Part shown: piece after piece, positions 1 to 8,476 of the stretch
Layout of the letters: every line of letters starts with the position of its first letter
Numbering within the stretch: the first letter of the stretch is position 1
Origin: Thermodesulfatator atlanticus DSM 21156
GTDB lineage: Bacteria; Desulfobacterota; Thermodesulfobacteria; Thermodesulfobacteriales; Thermodesulfatatoraceae
DNA length: 46,927 nucleotides
Assembly: GCF_000421585.1 (NCBI RefSeq)
Contig: NZ_ATXH01000019.1
Coordinates: 1-46,927 of the forward strand
Direction: 5' to 3'
Notes under the pieces: generated by a model
Seen by the model: only the letters and a program-made list of their open reading frames with translations
Told to the model about the DNA's origin: nothing
Database searches by the model: none
Translations under genes and position numbers: made by a program

Positions 1-534
1 AACTCCAGGAGCAAAAATATCTTCTGCAAGGGTGCCCATTCGCTCTGCAATCTCACCCCATTTTTGGCGCATTTTTTTCATCTCAGTTTGAAATTCATCA
101 CGCATCTCTTTCAATTCAGTCTGGAATTCTTCGCGCATTTCTTTCATCTCAGCCCGGAATTCTTCGCGCATCTCTTTCATCTCAGCCCGGAATTCTTCGC
201 GCATTTCTTTCATCTCAGTCTGGAATTCTTCGCGCATCTCTTTCATCTCAGCCCGGAATTCTTCGCGCATTTCTTTCATCTCAGTCTGGAATTCATCACG
301 CATGTCCCGCATCTCAGCCTGGAATTCGTCACGCATTTCTTTCATTTCAGCATGGAACTCGTCGCGCATTTCTTTCATCTCAGCCCGGAATTCTTCGCGC
401 ATTTCATCTACTGCTTTGACGAGATTCCAGGAAACATCACGTAAAAACCTGAGTTCCATTTTTATGCGGTCGTGTTCGCTCAAAACCCGGGTTTTAAATT
501 CTCGATAGTCCTTTTCAAGCTTTTCAGGCTGCAT
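1..534 (-). CDS. Coiled-coil PD-(D/E)XK nuclease-like protein, hendecad repeats, cut by window edge
   Basis: The reading frame is open from an ATG at 534-532 to base 1, giving 178 codons with no stop, so the 3' end lies outside the window. AGGAG sits seven bases before the ATG. The protein starts MQPEKLEKDYREFKTRV, then has about ten 11-residue repeats of the type EFRAEMKEMRE, then the segment MGTLAEDIFAPGV. That last segment matches GTLAEDIFGPGI in the gene at 41739-42500, whose C-terminus is a PD-(D/E)XK-like nuclease domain. I infer the same domain follows here beyond the edge. Function is unknown. Relatives are usually described as DUF3782-type proteins, a name I assign from memory. Confidence 0.82.
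   Translation of the reverse strand, partial: MQPEKLEKDYREFKTRVLSEHDRIKMELRFLRDVSWNLVKAVDEMREEFRAEMKEMRDEFHAEMKEMRDEFQAEMRDMRDEFQTEMKEMREEFRAEMKEMREEFQTEMKEMREEFRAEMKEMREEFRAEMKEMREEFQTELKEMRDEFQTEMKKMRQKWGEIAERMGTLAEDIFAPGV
57..408 (-). repeat. 33-bp tandem repeat array inside a coiled-coil gene
   Basis: A 33-base unit recurs without spacers; the GGAATTC-like anchor occurs at 90, 123, 156, 189, 222, 255, 288, 321, 354 and 387 on the plus strand, the spacing being exactly 33 each time. Copies differ by a few bases (cttcgc or catcac, cagccc or cagtct). On the minus strand each unit codes one 11-residue block with hydrophobic positions at F/M/M, the pattern of a hendecad coiled coil. The reading frame is kept across all units, so copy-number change would lengthen or shorten the coil without breaking the gene. 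Confidence 0.93.
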
Positions 535-873
535 AAAAACTCCTGCCAAAGAAGATAATTCTACTTTAACACAATTTATTAGCTTTAATCCATAAGTACC
601 GTTGCCTTTTATTCTTCTGATCCGCCCGTTTTTTCGGCCTTGTTCTAGTATTTTGTGTTTCAGATAGAATAGGGCCTGGCAAGATAAGTCTATCAGTCTG
701 TGTTTAGGCAGGAGATATTTTTCCTACTTAGTTTTTTTGGCATACTAATCCGGGGTTTTTAGGCATAAAGACAAACTGAAACTTTACGCCGTCTGTGGCA
801 AGAACTAAACTAAACACTATGAAGTCTCTTACTGCAGATTTTAACGAATTTGTGGAAAATTAGTTAGTAAGCA
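535..873. other. 339-bp gap with no supported gene
   Basis: No convincing reading frame is present. It must hold the promoter of the minus-strand coiled-coil gene and that of livG. A 14-codon frame at 819-863 (MKSLTADFNEFVEN) ends just before livG but has no ribosome binding site and I do not recognise it; it may be chance or a gene remnant. No hairpin with a T-tract and no clear -35/-10 pair was found by eye. Confidence 0.5.
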
Positions 874-1644
874 GTGCAAAAAGCCCTTCTTAAAGTAGAG
901 AACTTAAGTAAAAAATTTCGCGGGGTTTTGGCCCTAAAAGACGTTTCTTTTTCTCTGGCCAAAGGAGAATTCCTCGGGCTAATCGGGCCAAACGGTGCTG
1001 GGAAAACTACTATTATCAACATAATCTCCGGGTTTATTAGGCCTGATACAGGGAAGATCCTCTTTAATGGCGAAGATATAACCGGTTTTTCGCCTGAAAA
1101 AGTCGCTCGTCTCGGTGTTTTACGCACTTTTCAGCACGTGCAAATCTTTAAAGACCTTACTGTTTTGGAAAACGTCTTGCTTGGTTTTAGCAGACATCTT
1201 AAGCGCCGTCTCTGGCACGATTTATTTTCCCTGTCTTTAGCCAGGAAAGAAGAAGCGGCCTTTCATGAAGAAGCGTTTAATATCCTAGAGCTTTGCGGAT
1301 TAAAGGATAAAAGTGGATTCCCTTCCCACACGTTGCCCTATGGGGAACAGCGTCGGGTGGTGCTTGCGCGGGCGCTTGCCGCTAAACCCGAACTACTCCT
1401 TCTTGATGAGCCAGCAGCAGGGCTTTCTGCTACGGAAAACAAAGAACTGGTTTCCCTTTTGAAAAAACTAAAAGCAAAGGGGCAGAGCCTTCTCATAGTT
1501 GACCATGACGTAGAGCTTATCTGGGAACTTTGTGACCGGGTGATCGTCCTTGCTTTTGGCGAAATTATCGCCGAAGGCCCCCCTGCGCACGTGCGCCAAA
1601 ATCCTCGCGTTATCGAAGCCTACTTAGGAGAGTCTTTTTCTTGA
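874..1644 (+). CDS. livG: ABC transporter ATP-binding protein, LivG type
   Basis: The 256-aa protein is an ATPase subunit of the branched-chain amino acid (LivG/BraF) family. Walker A is GPNGAGKTT (residues 38-46), the signature region reads LPYGEQRRVVLARAL, Walker B is LLLLDEPAAGL and the switch histidine is in LLIVDHD. The C-terminal tail (GPPAHVRQNPRVIEAYLG) is typical of LivG. Start is a GTG at 874 after an in-frame stop at 861-863; the ribosome binding site is poor. No LivF, LivH, LivM or binding protein lies nearby, so it is an orphan here. Its 3' end overlaps the convergent metF gene by 25 bases. The transported substrate cannot be told. Confidence 0.85.
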   Translation: MQKALLKVENLSKKFRGVLALKDVSFSLAKGEFLGLIGPNGAGKTTIINIISGFIRPDTGKILFNGEDITGFSPEKVARLGVLRTFQHVQIFKDLTVLENVLLGFSRHLKRRLWHDLFSLSLARKEEAAFHEEAFNILELCGLKDKSGFPSHTLPYGEQRRVVLARALAAKPELLLLDEPAAGLSATENKELVSLLKKLKAKGQSLLIVDHDVELIWELCDRVIVLAFGEIIAEGPPAHVRQNPRVIEAYLGESFS

Positions 1645-3176
1645 TTTTTTCCCGCCTTATTGTGGCGGTGATGGTCTTTTCCAAGCCAGAAATTGAGCCA
1701 GGAAGAAGTCCCGGTAAGGCTCCAGTCCCTGGGGGGGACAAATTCTTCACGCAATAGATGTCGCTTGCCAACAGCTTTTAGCCGTTCATAAACCTTTACG
1801 TAGTGGCATATTTTGTCGGGATATACTTCACAGTAGCCGTTTTGGCTACCACCACAGGGGCCATTTAGGATGTTTTTAGCGCAACCTCTTTGAGGACAAA
1901 GATAGGCCATTTCTCCTAAAAAGCAGTCCCCACAACGCTGACAATCAAAAAGCAACTCTTTGGCCGTGTACTCGAACTTGGTAAACCATTTTTCATAACG
2001 GGTGCCTGAGATTTTTCGGGCAAACTTAACCGCCTGATTATAAAACCCTTTGCCAGGTTCGAAGAAAAGATCATGCACTTTAAGATTAATATGAAACATG
2101 AGAGGAGCCCTTGCTGACTCAGCAGTCTCAATCCGTTCGTTGGTGTTAAGGCCGGTAGTTGGGTCTTTGCGATAAAGATAAAAGGTATCAGGATGGGCAT
2201 TATGAAATTCGGGTAAAAATTCTTGCCACCTAGGGTAAAACTCTTCAGCCTTGTCTAATAAAAAGGCTATGTCGTCGTAGTTTACTTTGGCACCACAAAT
2301 ATGGACTCCGTCGTATCCTATCCCTCGCAAAATGGCGATAAGTTTAGCGGCCCTAAGCAGGGCAGCCTTGTAATGGTCGCCTATTTTTTTGCTTTCTATT
2401 TCGATGTGGGCCAGATAGTCATTCGTAACGTATATCCCGGGAATAATCCCTTTGTTAAAGAGGCGTGCCATGCGCACATCCATCACAAACACGCCCCCGA
2501 TCAACGGTACGTTCAATCCTTCGTCTTTCATGTAAAGCAAGAGTTCGTGGAATTTACGGGCGTCAAAGCCAACCTGGGTGATAACATATTGTGCCCCTGC
2601 CCGGATTTTCTTGTGAAGCTTGTAGTACTGGGGCATAAGCTCTGCTTCAAAGCGTTTAAAAGGGGTCACCACGCATCCCTTGAAAAAGGGCATGGGAGGG
2701 AGCTTCACACCTCCCCCTGGTGCTTCAGGGGGAAGCTCAATGCCTTTTTCCATTTCAGTAATGAGCTTTAAAAGATGGACTACGTCAAGGTCAAAGACTG
2801 GCTTGGCCTTTCCCATAAAGCCGTAACGGGGAAAGTCTCCTGTCATAACCAGGAGGTTGTGCAGGCTTTCTCGGTCTCGGGCAAAAAGAGAGCTTTCTAT
2901 CTGGTTGCGATTTTTGTCTTTACAGGTGAAGTGCAAAATGGGCTCAAGGCCGATTTCAAGGATTTCTCTTCCTAACACCGCCGGAGAAAGGGCCGGGTGG
3001 CCGCCGGCATTTTCCGTAATGGTTAGGCCATGCAGGCGGCCGTCTTCGGCGGCAGCTCGGGCAAAGTTAATAATCCTTTCGAACTGTCTTAGGCGTGTGC
3101 TTCTCCCGGGGACCAGTTCGTAAGTAAAAGTAAACGTTTCTTTGTCATTGAGACTTTCTCGAAAAGAACGCGCCAT
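1620..3176 (-). CDS. metF: 5,10-methylenetetrahydrofolate reductase fused to cysteine-rich C-terminal domain
   Basis: The 518-aa protein is much longer than an ordinary MetF (about 290 aa). Residues 1 to about 300 form the MTHFR TIM barrel (TYELVPGRS, GLTITENAGGHPALSP, VITQVGFDARKF, IGGVFVM). The last 120 residues hold a cysteine-rich block (FDCQRCGDCFLGEMAYLCPQ, then GCAKNILNGPCGG and ICHYVKVYERLK), the MTHFR C-terminal/MetV-like domain that in acetogens is a separate subunit, MetV, and probably binds Zn or Fe-S. It reduces methylene-THF to methyl-THF in C1 metabolism and probably in the Wood-Ljungdahl pathway. The start ATG overlaps the ntrX stop (TAATG), so it is translationally coupled to the regulator gene. 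Confidence 0.88.
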   Translation of the reverse strand: MARSFRESLNDKETFTFTYELVPGRSTRLRQFERIINFARAAAEDGRLHGLTITENAGGHPALSPAVLGREILEIGLEPILHFTCKDKNRNQIESSLFARDRESLHNLLVMTGDFPRYGFMGKAKPVFDLDVVHLLKLITEMEKGIELPPEAPGGGVKLPPMPFFKGCVVTPFKRFEAELMPQYYKLHKKIRAGAQYVITQVGFDARKFHELLLYMKDEGLNVPLIGGVFVMDVRMARLFNKGIIPGIYVTNDYLAHIEIESKKIGDHYKAALLRAAKLIAILRGIGYDGVHICGAKVNYDDIAFLLDKAEEFYPRWQEFLPEFHNAHPDTFYLYRKDPTTGLNTNERIETAESARAPLMFHINLKVHDLFFEPGKGFYNQAVKFARKISGTRYEKWFTKFEYTAKELLFDCQRCGDCFLGEMAYLCPQRGCAKNILNGPCGGSQNGYCEVYPDKICHYVKVYERLKAVGKRHLLREEFVPPRDWSLTGTSSWLNFWLGKDHHRHNKAGKNQEKDSPK

Positions 3177-4537
3177 TAATTTTCTCCTGCAAGGCCTAAG
3201 CTCTTGAGTTTACGGTGAAGATAGCTTCTTTCAAGCCCTATGGCTTCTGCTGTTTGGGAAATATTGCCATTGTATTCCGCAAGTTTACGCCTTAAGAATT
3301 CCCGCTCGAAAAGATGGCGCGCTGTTTTGAAATCATCACATTTAAACCAGGGCTCTTCAGGAGGCGGGGTTTGGCTTGGCCTTTGGAATTCCTGGGGAAG
3401 GTCGTCAAGGGTGATGATGTTGCCGCGGCTCATGATAACCAGCCGCTCAATAAGATTGCGCAATTCGCGAATATTCCCAGGCCAATGGTATTGCTTAAGA
3501 GCGGCCAAGGCTTCTTCGGATATTTTTTTGCGCCCAAGGCCTGAATGTTTGGCGAATTCTTCTAAAAATTCCTCTACTAAAAGAGGGATGTCTTCTGGGC
3601 GTTCCCTTAAAGGAGGAATGTGAATGGGGACTACGTTTAAGCGATAATAAAGGTCTTCACGGAACTTGCCTGCTGCTATTTCTTTTTTAAGGTCTTTGTT
3701 GGTGGCCGCAATCACGCGTACGTCAACATTAATAGTCCTGGTGCCTCCTACCCTTTCAAAACACTTCTCCTGAAGAACACGTAGCACCTTGGCCTGGGCT
3801 GAAAGACTCATATCGCCAATTTCATCGAGGAAAATTGTTCCGCCGTTAGCCAGGTCGAACTTGCCCTTTTTGGCAGAGAGCGCACCGGTAAAAGCCCCGC
3901 GCTCGTGGCCAAATAGCTCTGATTCAATTAACTCTTCTGGGATAGCAGCACAATTCACCGCCACAAAAGGGCCGTCTTTGCGACGGGAAAGGGCATGTAC
4001 CGTGCGAGCTGCAACTTCTTTGCCCACACCAGATTCTCCGGTAATTAGCACCGTGGCGTCTGTTTGGGCTACCTTTTCCAAGGCTTCCTGGAGTTGCCTG
4101 ATGGCCTGGCTTTTTCCAGTGATTCTTGGGCCGGAAAGGCTTTTTTTAAGGGAGATGTATTCCTGCTTTAAGGCACGGAATTTTAAGGCGTTGGCAACGG
4201 TAACAACTACCCTGTCGTAAGAAAGAGGTTTTTCTAGAAAATCAAAAGCACCGAGCTTTATCGCCCTGACCGCTGTTTCAACGGTCCCGTGGCCTGATAT
4301 GACGATAACAGGAAGCTCTGGATAATCTTTACGCAGGCTTTTTAAAAGTTTAAGCCCGTCAAGATCTGGTAACCAGACATCAAGGATAAGCAAGTCAGGG
4401 GTGTCTTTTTTGATTTCTTCAAGGCCATTTTGGGCTGTTTTTGCGGTTATTACCTGATACCCTTCGTCTTCTAAAATGTCAGCAAGACTAGCCAGGATAG
4501 ATTCTTCGTCGTCTATAACCAGAATTTTTTCGTTCAT
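3176..4537 (-). CDS. ntrX: Sigma-54-dependent response regulator, NtrX/NtrC type
   Basis: The 453-aa protein has three parts. The receiver domain has phospho-acceptor Asp53 in LLILDVWLPDLDG. The AAA+ domain (about 140-380) carries GESGVGKE (Walker A), the sigma-54 contact loop GAFTGA and a GGTIFLDEIGDM Walker B. The C-terminal Fis-type helix-turn-helix is NISQTAEAIGLERSYLHRKL. It activates sigma-54 promoters after phosphorylation, presumably by the kinase encoded just upstream, whose stop overlaps this start by 4 bases (ATGA). The symbol is given by family and by pairing with an NtrY-like kinase; targets, and any link to nitrogen, are not shown by the sequence. Confidence 0.88.
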   Translation of the reverse strand: MNEKILVIDDEESILASLADILEDEGYQVITAKTAQNGLEEIKKDTPDLLILDVWLPDLDGLKLLKSLRKDYPELPVIVISGHGTVETAVRAIKLGAFDFLEKPLSYDRVVVTVANALKFRALKQEYISLKKSLSGPRITGKSQAIRQLQEALEKVAQTDATVLITGESGVGKEVAARTVHALSRRKDGPFVAVNCAAIPEELIESELFGHERGAFTGALSAKKGKFDLANGGTIFLDEIGDMSLSAQAKVLRVLQEKCFERVGGTRTINVDVRVIAATNKDLKKEIAAGKFREDLYYRLNVVPIHIPPLRERPEDIPLLVEEFLEEFAKHSGLGRKKISEEALAALKQYHWPGNIRELRNLIERLVIMSRGNIITLDDLPQEFQRPSQTPPPEEPWFKCDDFKTARHLFEREFLRRKLAEYNGNISQTAEAIGLERSYLHRKLKSLGLAGEN

Positions 4538-6702
4538 AAGCCTTTAGGTATTTCGATAACGAATTTTGCCCCTGAGGGATGATTATCTTCTATCCATATT
4601 TTGCCACGGTGTTCCTGTATAATGGAATTTACGATGGCAAGGCCAAGGCCGCTTCCGCCGTTGGCGGAAAAATATGGCTCAAAAATCCTTCCGCGGATTT
4701 CAGTTGGAATCCCTTCACCAGTATCTTTTACTTCAATATGCACTGAGCCGTTTTCCCCACACACTTTTACCGTTATGGTCCCGCCGTTAGGCATAGCACG
4801 GATGGCATTATCAAAGAGGTTTAAAAATACCCGCTTCATTTGTTCTCTGTCAAAAAGTGCCTCGGTGTCGCCACTTGTTTCCACCTGAAAAAGGATTCCT
4901 GGATGCCCATCACGATAAAGGTCAACCACTTCTTTTACAATGAGACTTAGGTCTCCTTTTTCAGCTTTAAGGGAGGGAAGGCGTGCGAAGGTAGAAAATT
5001 CGTTCACCAGGTGCTTTAGTTCGTCCACTTGTTTTTCAATGGTAGTGGTACAGCGCTCAAGTATTTCTTGCTCTCCTTTGGGAAGTTTATCCTTTAGACG
5101 GCGGCGCAAGCGTTGGGCAGAAAGCTGAATAGGGGTCAGAGGGTTTTTGACCTCATGGGCAATGCGACGGGCTACCTCTCGCCAGGCTGCCAGGCGCTGG
5201 ATGCGCTCTTTTTCGGTGATATCCTCAAGCAGACAGAGATAGCCCAGGTTCTCGCCAGCGTTTGATTCAAGCAGTGTGATCGTAACCAGCAGGGTCAAGG
5301 CTTTTCCGCCAATCTCTACCCTTAAAGGGCGCTGGACGATCTTTTGAGGTGAGCTCTTGGCCTGGGCAAGCATTTCTTGGGCGATTTCAAAATATTCTTC
5401 TGGAAGCAGTTTTTCTATTTGGTGGCCAATTAAGCGCGAAGGATGTGCTCCAAGGAGTTTAGCCGCCATGCGATTAATGATGGTTATTTTCCCTTGGTTA
5501 TCAAGCGCTATCACCCCGGCAGTGATGTTTGCCAGCACGGTTTCCAGATACCAAGTGCGCCGCATGAGCTCTTTGTTGGTTTCGTGGAGCGCTGCCGTGG
5601 TTTCTTCTACCTTTTGGCGATACTCTTTGAGTTCCTGGGTCATGCGTCTGAAGGCTCTTACAAGTTGCCCTACTTCGTCGGCACTTTCTTCAGGAAGTGA
5701 GACGTCGAAGTTTCCTTCTGCAATTTGCTGGGTGGCCTCGGCCAGGGCGTGTACCGGTTCAGTTAGTCTTTTGGCAAAACGCATACCAAACCAAATTGCT
5801 ACAAATATCGTTAGGAGAGTTATCAGGAGCAAAATTAGAATTAGCGAAGATTTGAGCGGATCCTTGAAGAACTTGAGTTGTTGGTAAGTTTCAATGCCTT
5901 TTCCTACTTCGTTTATAAGTTTTTCTATGCTTGGATCAAGAAAGACCCCGCAAGCAACGGCGACTTTTTGTTTGTGATAAGAGGCAGGGATAAAAACCCT
6001 TAACAAGACCTTGTCTTTAAGGCGTGTTATTTCGCTGGTGGCGCTTTCTTCTTCAAAAACTTTGGCCAAAATACTCGGGGGAACACCGATGCCCGCTGCT
6101 ATTTGGTACCGGTATGAGGCTTTAAGTAGTTTTCCCGAGGGAGCATAAACTTCCAGAGAGTCGAGATTTAGATGTTTGCGCCAGTAACGAAGATTTTTGG
6201 CTCTCAAGCGGTCGGTCTTCTCAAGGTACCCATTTATAAAATTTTCTGCTTTAACAGCAAGCTCACGTTCTTTTTCCTGGTAGATGGATTGGGCTTCAAA
6301 AAGGGCTTCTTGTAAGCTGCGGTCAAGATTACTGCTGAACCAAAAATCAAGGCTTGTTTCAATGAACTTAAAAGATACCAGGAAAAGAAAGATAGTGGGA
6401 ATTAGGGCCAGAAAAATAAAGGCAATGGCAATACGGGTTCGCAATCGTTCGGCAAAGCGTCCTCTAGGGGAATCAAAAAATAACTTAAGGAGGTTTCGTA
6501 CCACCAGGAAGCCTACAACCAGTAGCAAAATGGCATTCACTTGAAGCAGGATATAGGCCAATAAGTTGACCTCGCTTGAAGGCAGTTCGCGGAAGGTCTT
6601 AATCTCAACCAGAGAAAGAATCCCAAGCAAAACGAAGGCAAAAAAGGCAATGATTAATTCGCGGCGCCTTTTACGTCTTTCTTGTTCTTTTAGAAGAGGC
6701 AT
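4534..6702 (-). CDS. ntrY: Membrane sensor histidine kinase, NtrY-like
   Basis: The 722-aa protein has several N-terminal membrane segments (about 15-110), an extracytoplasmic region (about 115-280), another membrane segment (about 285-305), a HAMP linker containing RLTEPVHALAEATQQIAEG, a PAS domain (about 385-490), the HisKA phospho-acceptor box RRIAHEVKNPLTPIQLSAQR, and a HATPase with the N box DNAIRAMPNGG, the G1 box DTGEGIP and the G2 box GGSGLGLAIV. This order is that of NtrY. It autophosphorylates and passes phosphate to the coupled regulator at 3176-4537. The DUF4390 gene sits 6 bases upstream, a common NtrY neighbour, so the two may act together at the membrane. The signal sensed is unknown. 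Confidence 0.88.
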   Translation of the reverse strand: MPLLKEQERRKRRRELIIAFFAFVLLGILSLVEIKTFRELPSSEVNLLAYILLQVNAILLLVVGFLVVRNLLKLFFDSPRGRFAERLRTRIAIAFIFLALIPTIFLFLVSFKFIETSLDFWFSSNLDRSLQEALFEAQSIYQEKERELAVKAENFINGYLEKTDRLRAKNLRYWRKHLNLDSLEVYAPSGKLLKASYRYQIAAGIGVPPSILAKVFEEESATSEITRLKDKVLLRVFIPASYHKQKVAVACGVFLDPSIEKLINEVGKGIETYQQLKFFKDPLKSSLILILLLITLLTIFVAIWFGMRFAKRLTEPVHALAEATQQIAEGNFDVSLPEESADEVGQLVRAFRRMTQELKEYRQKVEETTAALHETNKELMRRTWYLETVLANITAGVIALDNQGKITIINRMAAKLLGAHPSRLIGHQIEKLLPEEYFEIAQEMLAQAKSSPQKIVQRPLRVEIGGKALTLLVTITLLESNAGENLGYLCLLEDITEKERIQRLAAWREVARRIAHEVKNPLTPIQLSAQRLRRRLKDKLPKGEQEILERCTTTIEKQVDELKHLVNEFSTFARLPSLKAEKGDLSLIVKEVVDLYRDGHPGILFQVETSGDTEALFDREQMKRVFLNLFDNAIRAMPNGGTITVKVCGENGSVHIEVKDTGEGIPTEIRGRIFEPYFSANGGSGLGLAIVNSIIQEHRGKIWIEDNHPSGAKFVIEIPKGL

Positions 6703-6708
6703 TATAGG

Positions 6709-7281
6709 CTAATTAGAAAATCTGAATCGAATTATTTTCCAGTCTGATTCAATTTTACCGCCTTTGAAAATTATACGTAAGACACGAGAAGGAAGATTGG
6801 GGGAGATTCTTTGAATAATGGTGGCTTTTATCTTCAGACGATAGAAAGCCCCGGGTTCAATGAGGTTTGCGGGTAAGAGGGGTAGATTTTGGGCACAAGC
6901 GGCTACATTTAAGGCTTCTTCAAGAGAGGAAAAAGCCCTGGGGGCACTGCTTATTCCTACGAACTGAACGTTATAAACGTTTTTGACCGCATCGTAATAA
7001 ATTTCGCGTAAAACTAGATGATGAAGAAGGGTCTCATCCCACCAGAAGCGTCTAATTTTTTCGATAATAATTTCAAATTGTAAACGCACCGGGATGCCGT
7101 GGTGCAGGGTTTCATCGAGTTTTTCGATGGGTATGTCTTTTAATTCCCATGAACATACCAGATAATTGGCTTCAGTGCTTAAGCTCACATTTTCCAAAGA
7201 TAGGGCCAGGGCATAAGATGCTTTTAGCAGGAAAAATATGGTCAGCACCAGAAGAGCGAATTTTTTCAAAATTACCAGCAC
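6709..7281 (-). CDS. DUF4390 family exported protein
   Basis: The 190-aa protein begins with a hydrophobic signal or anchor segment (about residues 5-27, KKFALLVLTIFFLLKASYAL) followed by a beta-rich domain. The tract RLQFEIIIEKIRRFWWDE followed by REIYYDAVKNVYNV is characteristic of DUF4390, as I recall the family. It probably acts in the periplasm or is membrane anchored. It lies between nitroreductase (10-base overlap) and ntrY (6-base gap), matching the usual DUF4390-ntrY-ntrX order, so a role as accessory to the kinase is a reasonable inference. No biochemical function is known to me. Confidence 0.75.
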   Translation of the reverse strand: MLVILKKFALLVLTIFFLLKASYALALSLENVSLSTEANYLVCSWELKDIPIEKLDETLHHGIPVRLQFEIIIEKIRRFWWDETLLHHLVLREIYYDAVKNVYNVQFVGISSAPRAFSSLEEALNVAACAQNLPLLPANLIEPGAFYRLKIKATIIQRISPNLPSRVLRIIFKGGKIESDWKIIRFRFSN

Positions 7282-7799
7282 TCCTTGATAATTACTTCTT
7301 CAATTGGTTTACGCGAACTTTTTTGGTCACGCCTTTTAGGATGGCCAATGGCGACCACTGCCATAAGTTCTAAGTTTTCAGGCAGGCCAAGGATATTTCG
7401 TACTTGATCCGCATTTTTTAGAATTTCACCAAGCCACACTGCTCCGAGGCCCAAGGCATGGGCAGCCAGGAGCATATTTTGAATACAGGCGCCCATAGCC
7501 TGGTGGTCTTTTACTTCGTGATACATGGCATCTTTGTCAACGAAGACCGCTATAACTACCGGAGCCCTTTTGATAATTTCCCCATAGCGGGTAAGCTCTG
7601 CCAGCTTTTCACGTAAATCCTGGTCTGCAACGATTACAAAGCGCCATGGCTGGTTGTTTAAACCAGATGGCGCCCAGGTACCTGCCCTGATGATCTCATA
7701 AATAGTCTTACGGGGGATTTCTTCTTCGGTATAGTCCCTAACGCTTCTGCGGGCGTAAATGGCTTCAAGTACAGGGTTCTCAGAGGTTGGTCTCTCCAT
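7272..7799 (-). CDS. Nitroreductase family FMN oxidoreductase
   Basis: The 175-aa protein shows the nitroreductase fold markers: FMN phosphate contacts in ARRSVRDYTEEEIP (residues 16-29), the WAPSGLNNQPWRFV motif, a mid-protein GACIQNMLLAAHALGLGAVW helix and a terminal AIGHPKR. It is short for the family (often 180-220 aa) but complete. Such enzymes use NAD(P)H to reduce nitro-compounds, quinones or flavins; the true substrate is unknown. Its start overlaps the end of the flavoprotein gene by 20 bases and its end overlaps DUF4390, so it is part of the minus-strand operon. Confidence 0.83.
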   Translation of the reverse strand: MERPTSENPVLEAIYARRSVRDYTEEEIPRKTIYEIIRAGTWAPSGLNNQPWRFVIVADQDLREKLAELTRYGEIIKRAPVVIAVFVDKDAMYHEVKDHQAMGACIQNMLLAAHALGLGAVWLGEILKNADQVRNILGLPENLELMAVVAIGHPKRRDQKSSRKPIEEVIIKECW

Positions 7800-8475
7800 G
7801 TTCTCTTTCGTACACCTCCTTTTCTGCTAAAATTTTGGTACGAATTTTTTCAAGCAGGTTTTTGTTGTCCTGGTAAGTAAGGGTTCCAGAAAGACCTTTA
7901 AGCCTTGCTGCCAGGCCACATGCCAGCAAACCAACGTTAATAGCATCCATCACCGCGCGGTCGTCATATATAGCTTTGTCCGCGTTGCGAGAGTATGCGT
8001 GGGCCCAGGGCGGCACGATAGCACCCATGGCATTAAGCACCGTAAGAAGATACCCCCCTGCCATGGTAAGCCCGGCATCGGCCCCCACGGTTATGGCGCC
8101 TACTACCTTGCCTTCCATGTAACTTGGTTCTCCATAAGCCACCATGTTTTCAAGGCAGGTCATGCGGTCAATGAGGTTTTTCATAACCCCTGAAGGGGCG
8201 TACCAATAAATAGGGGTGCCGAAAATAATTACGTCAGCCTGGTGTATCTTTATGAGCACCTCTTTGCCAAAGTCGTCAAAAATACAAGGAAATTTGCAAT
8301 TAGGTTCTTCTTCCTGGATACAGCCCTTACAAGGAGTTATCTCTCCATCGTAAAGACAGGTAAGATCAGTCTTTGCACCTTCTAAAAGAGCACCTTTTAA
8401 AGCACAACGCAAAAGCTGGCCGGTTCCGCCAAATTGATGCGGAGAGCCTAGAATTCCTAGTACTGAAACAGACAT
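7780..8475 (-). CDS. Flavodoxin-fold iron-sulfur flavoprotein / NADPH-dependent FMN reductase family
   Basis: The 231-aa protein starts with a flavodoxin-like P-loop (LGILGSPHQFGGTGQLLRC) that binds FMN phosphate. A cysteine cluster, CKGC then C..PC (about residues 49-65), matches the iron-sulfur flavoprotein pattern in which a 4Fe-4S cluster sits beside FMN. The stretch IIFGTPIYWYAPSGVMKNLIDR is the second flavin-binding loop. It is expected to be a cytoplasmic electron-transfer protein of anaerobes, possibly dealing with oxygen or reactive species. It starts 1 base after speE ends and overlaps the nitroreductase gene, which may be its redox partner. Confidence 0.8.
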   Translation of the reverse strand: MSVSVLGILGSPHQFGGTGQLLRCALKGALLEGAKTDLTCLYDGEITPCKGCIQEEEPNCKFPCIFDDFGKEVLIKIHQADVIIFGTPIYWYAPSGVMKNLIDRMTCLENMVAYGEPSYMEGKVVGAITVGADAGLTMAGGYLLTVLNAMGAIVPPWAHAYSRNADKAIYDDRAVMDAINVGLLACGLAARLKGLSGTLTYQDNKNLLEKIRTKILAEKEVYEREHGETNL

Positions 8476-8476
8476 C

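Noticed and set aside
57-408. Regular 33-bp repeats resembling a CRISPR array
   Set aside because: The units are directly adjacent with no spacers, keep one reading frame and code regular 11-residue helical blocks, so they are protein-coding repeats.
64-444. 126-aa plus-strand frame rich in HFFHLSLEF repeats
   Set aside because: It is the antisense image of the coiled-coil repeats at 1-534, which have a proper start, ribosome site and a paralogue.
819-863. 14-codon frame MKSLTADFNEFVEN before livG
   Set aside because: Too short, no ribosome binding site and no known leader-peptide features; it could be chance.
5357-5887. 176-aa plus-strand frame inside ntrY
   Set aside because: Shadow of the kinase gene; Ser-rich composition with no domain.
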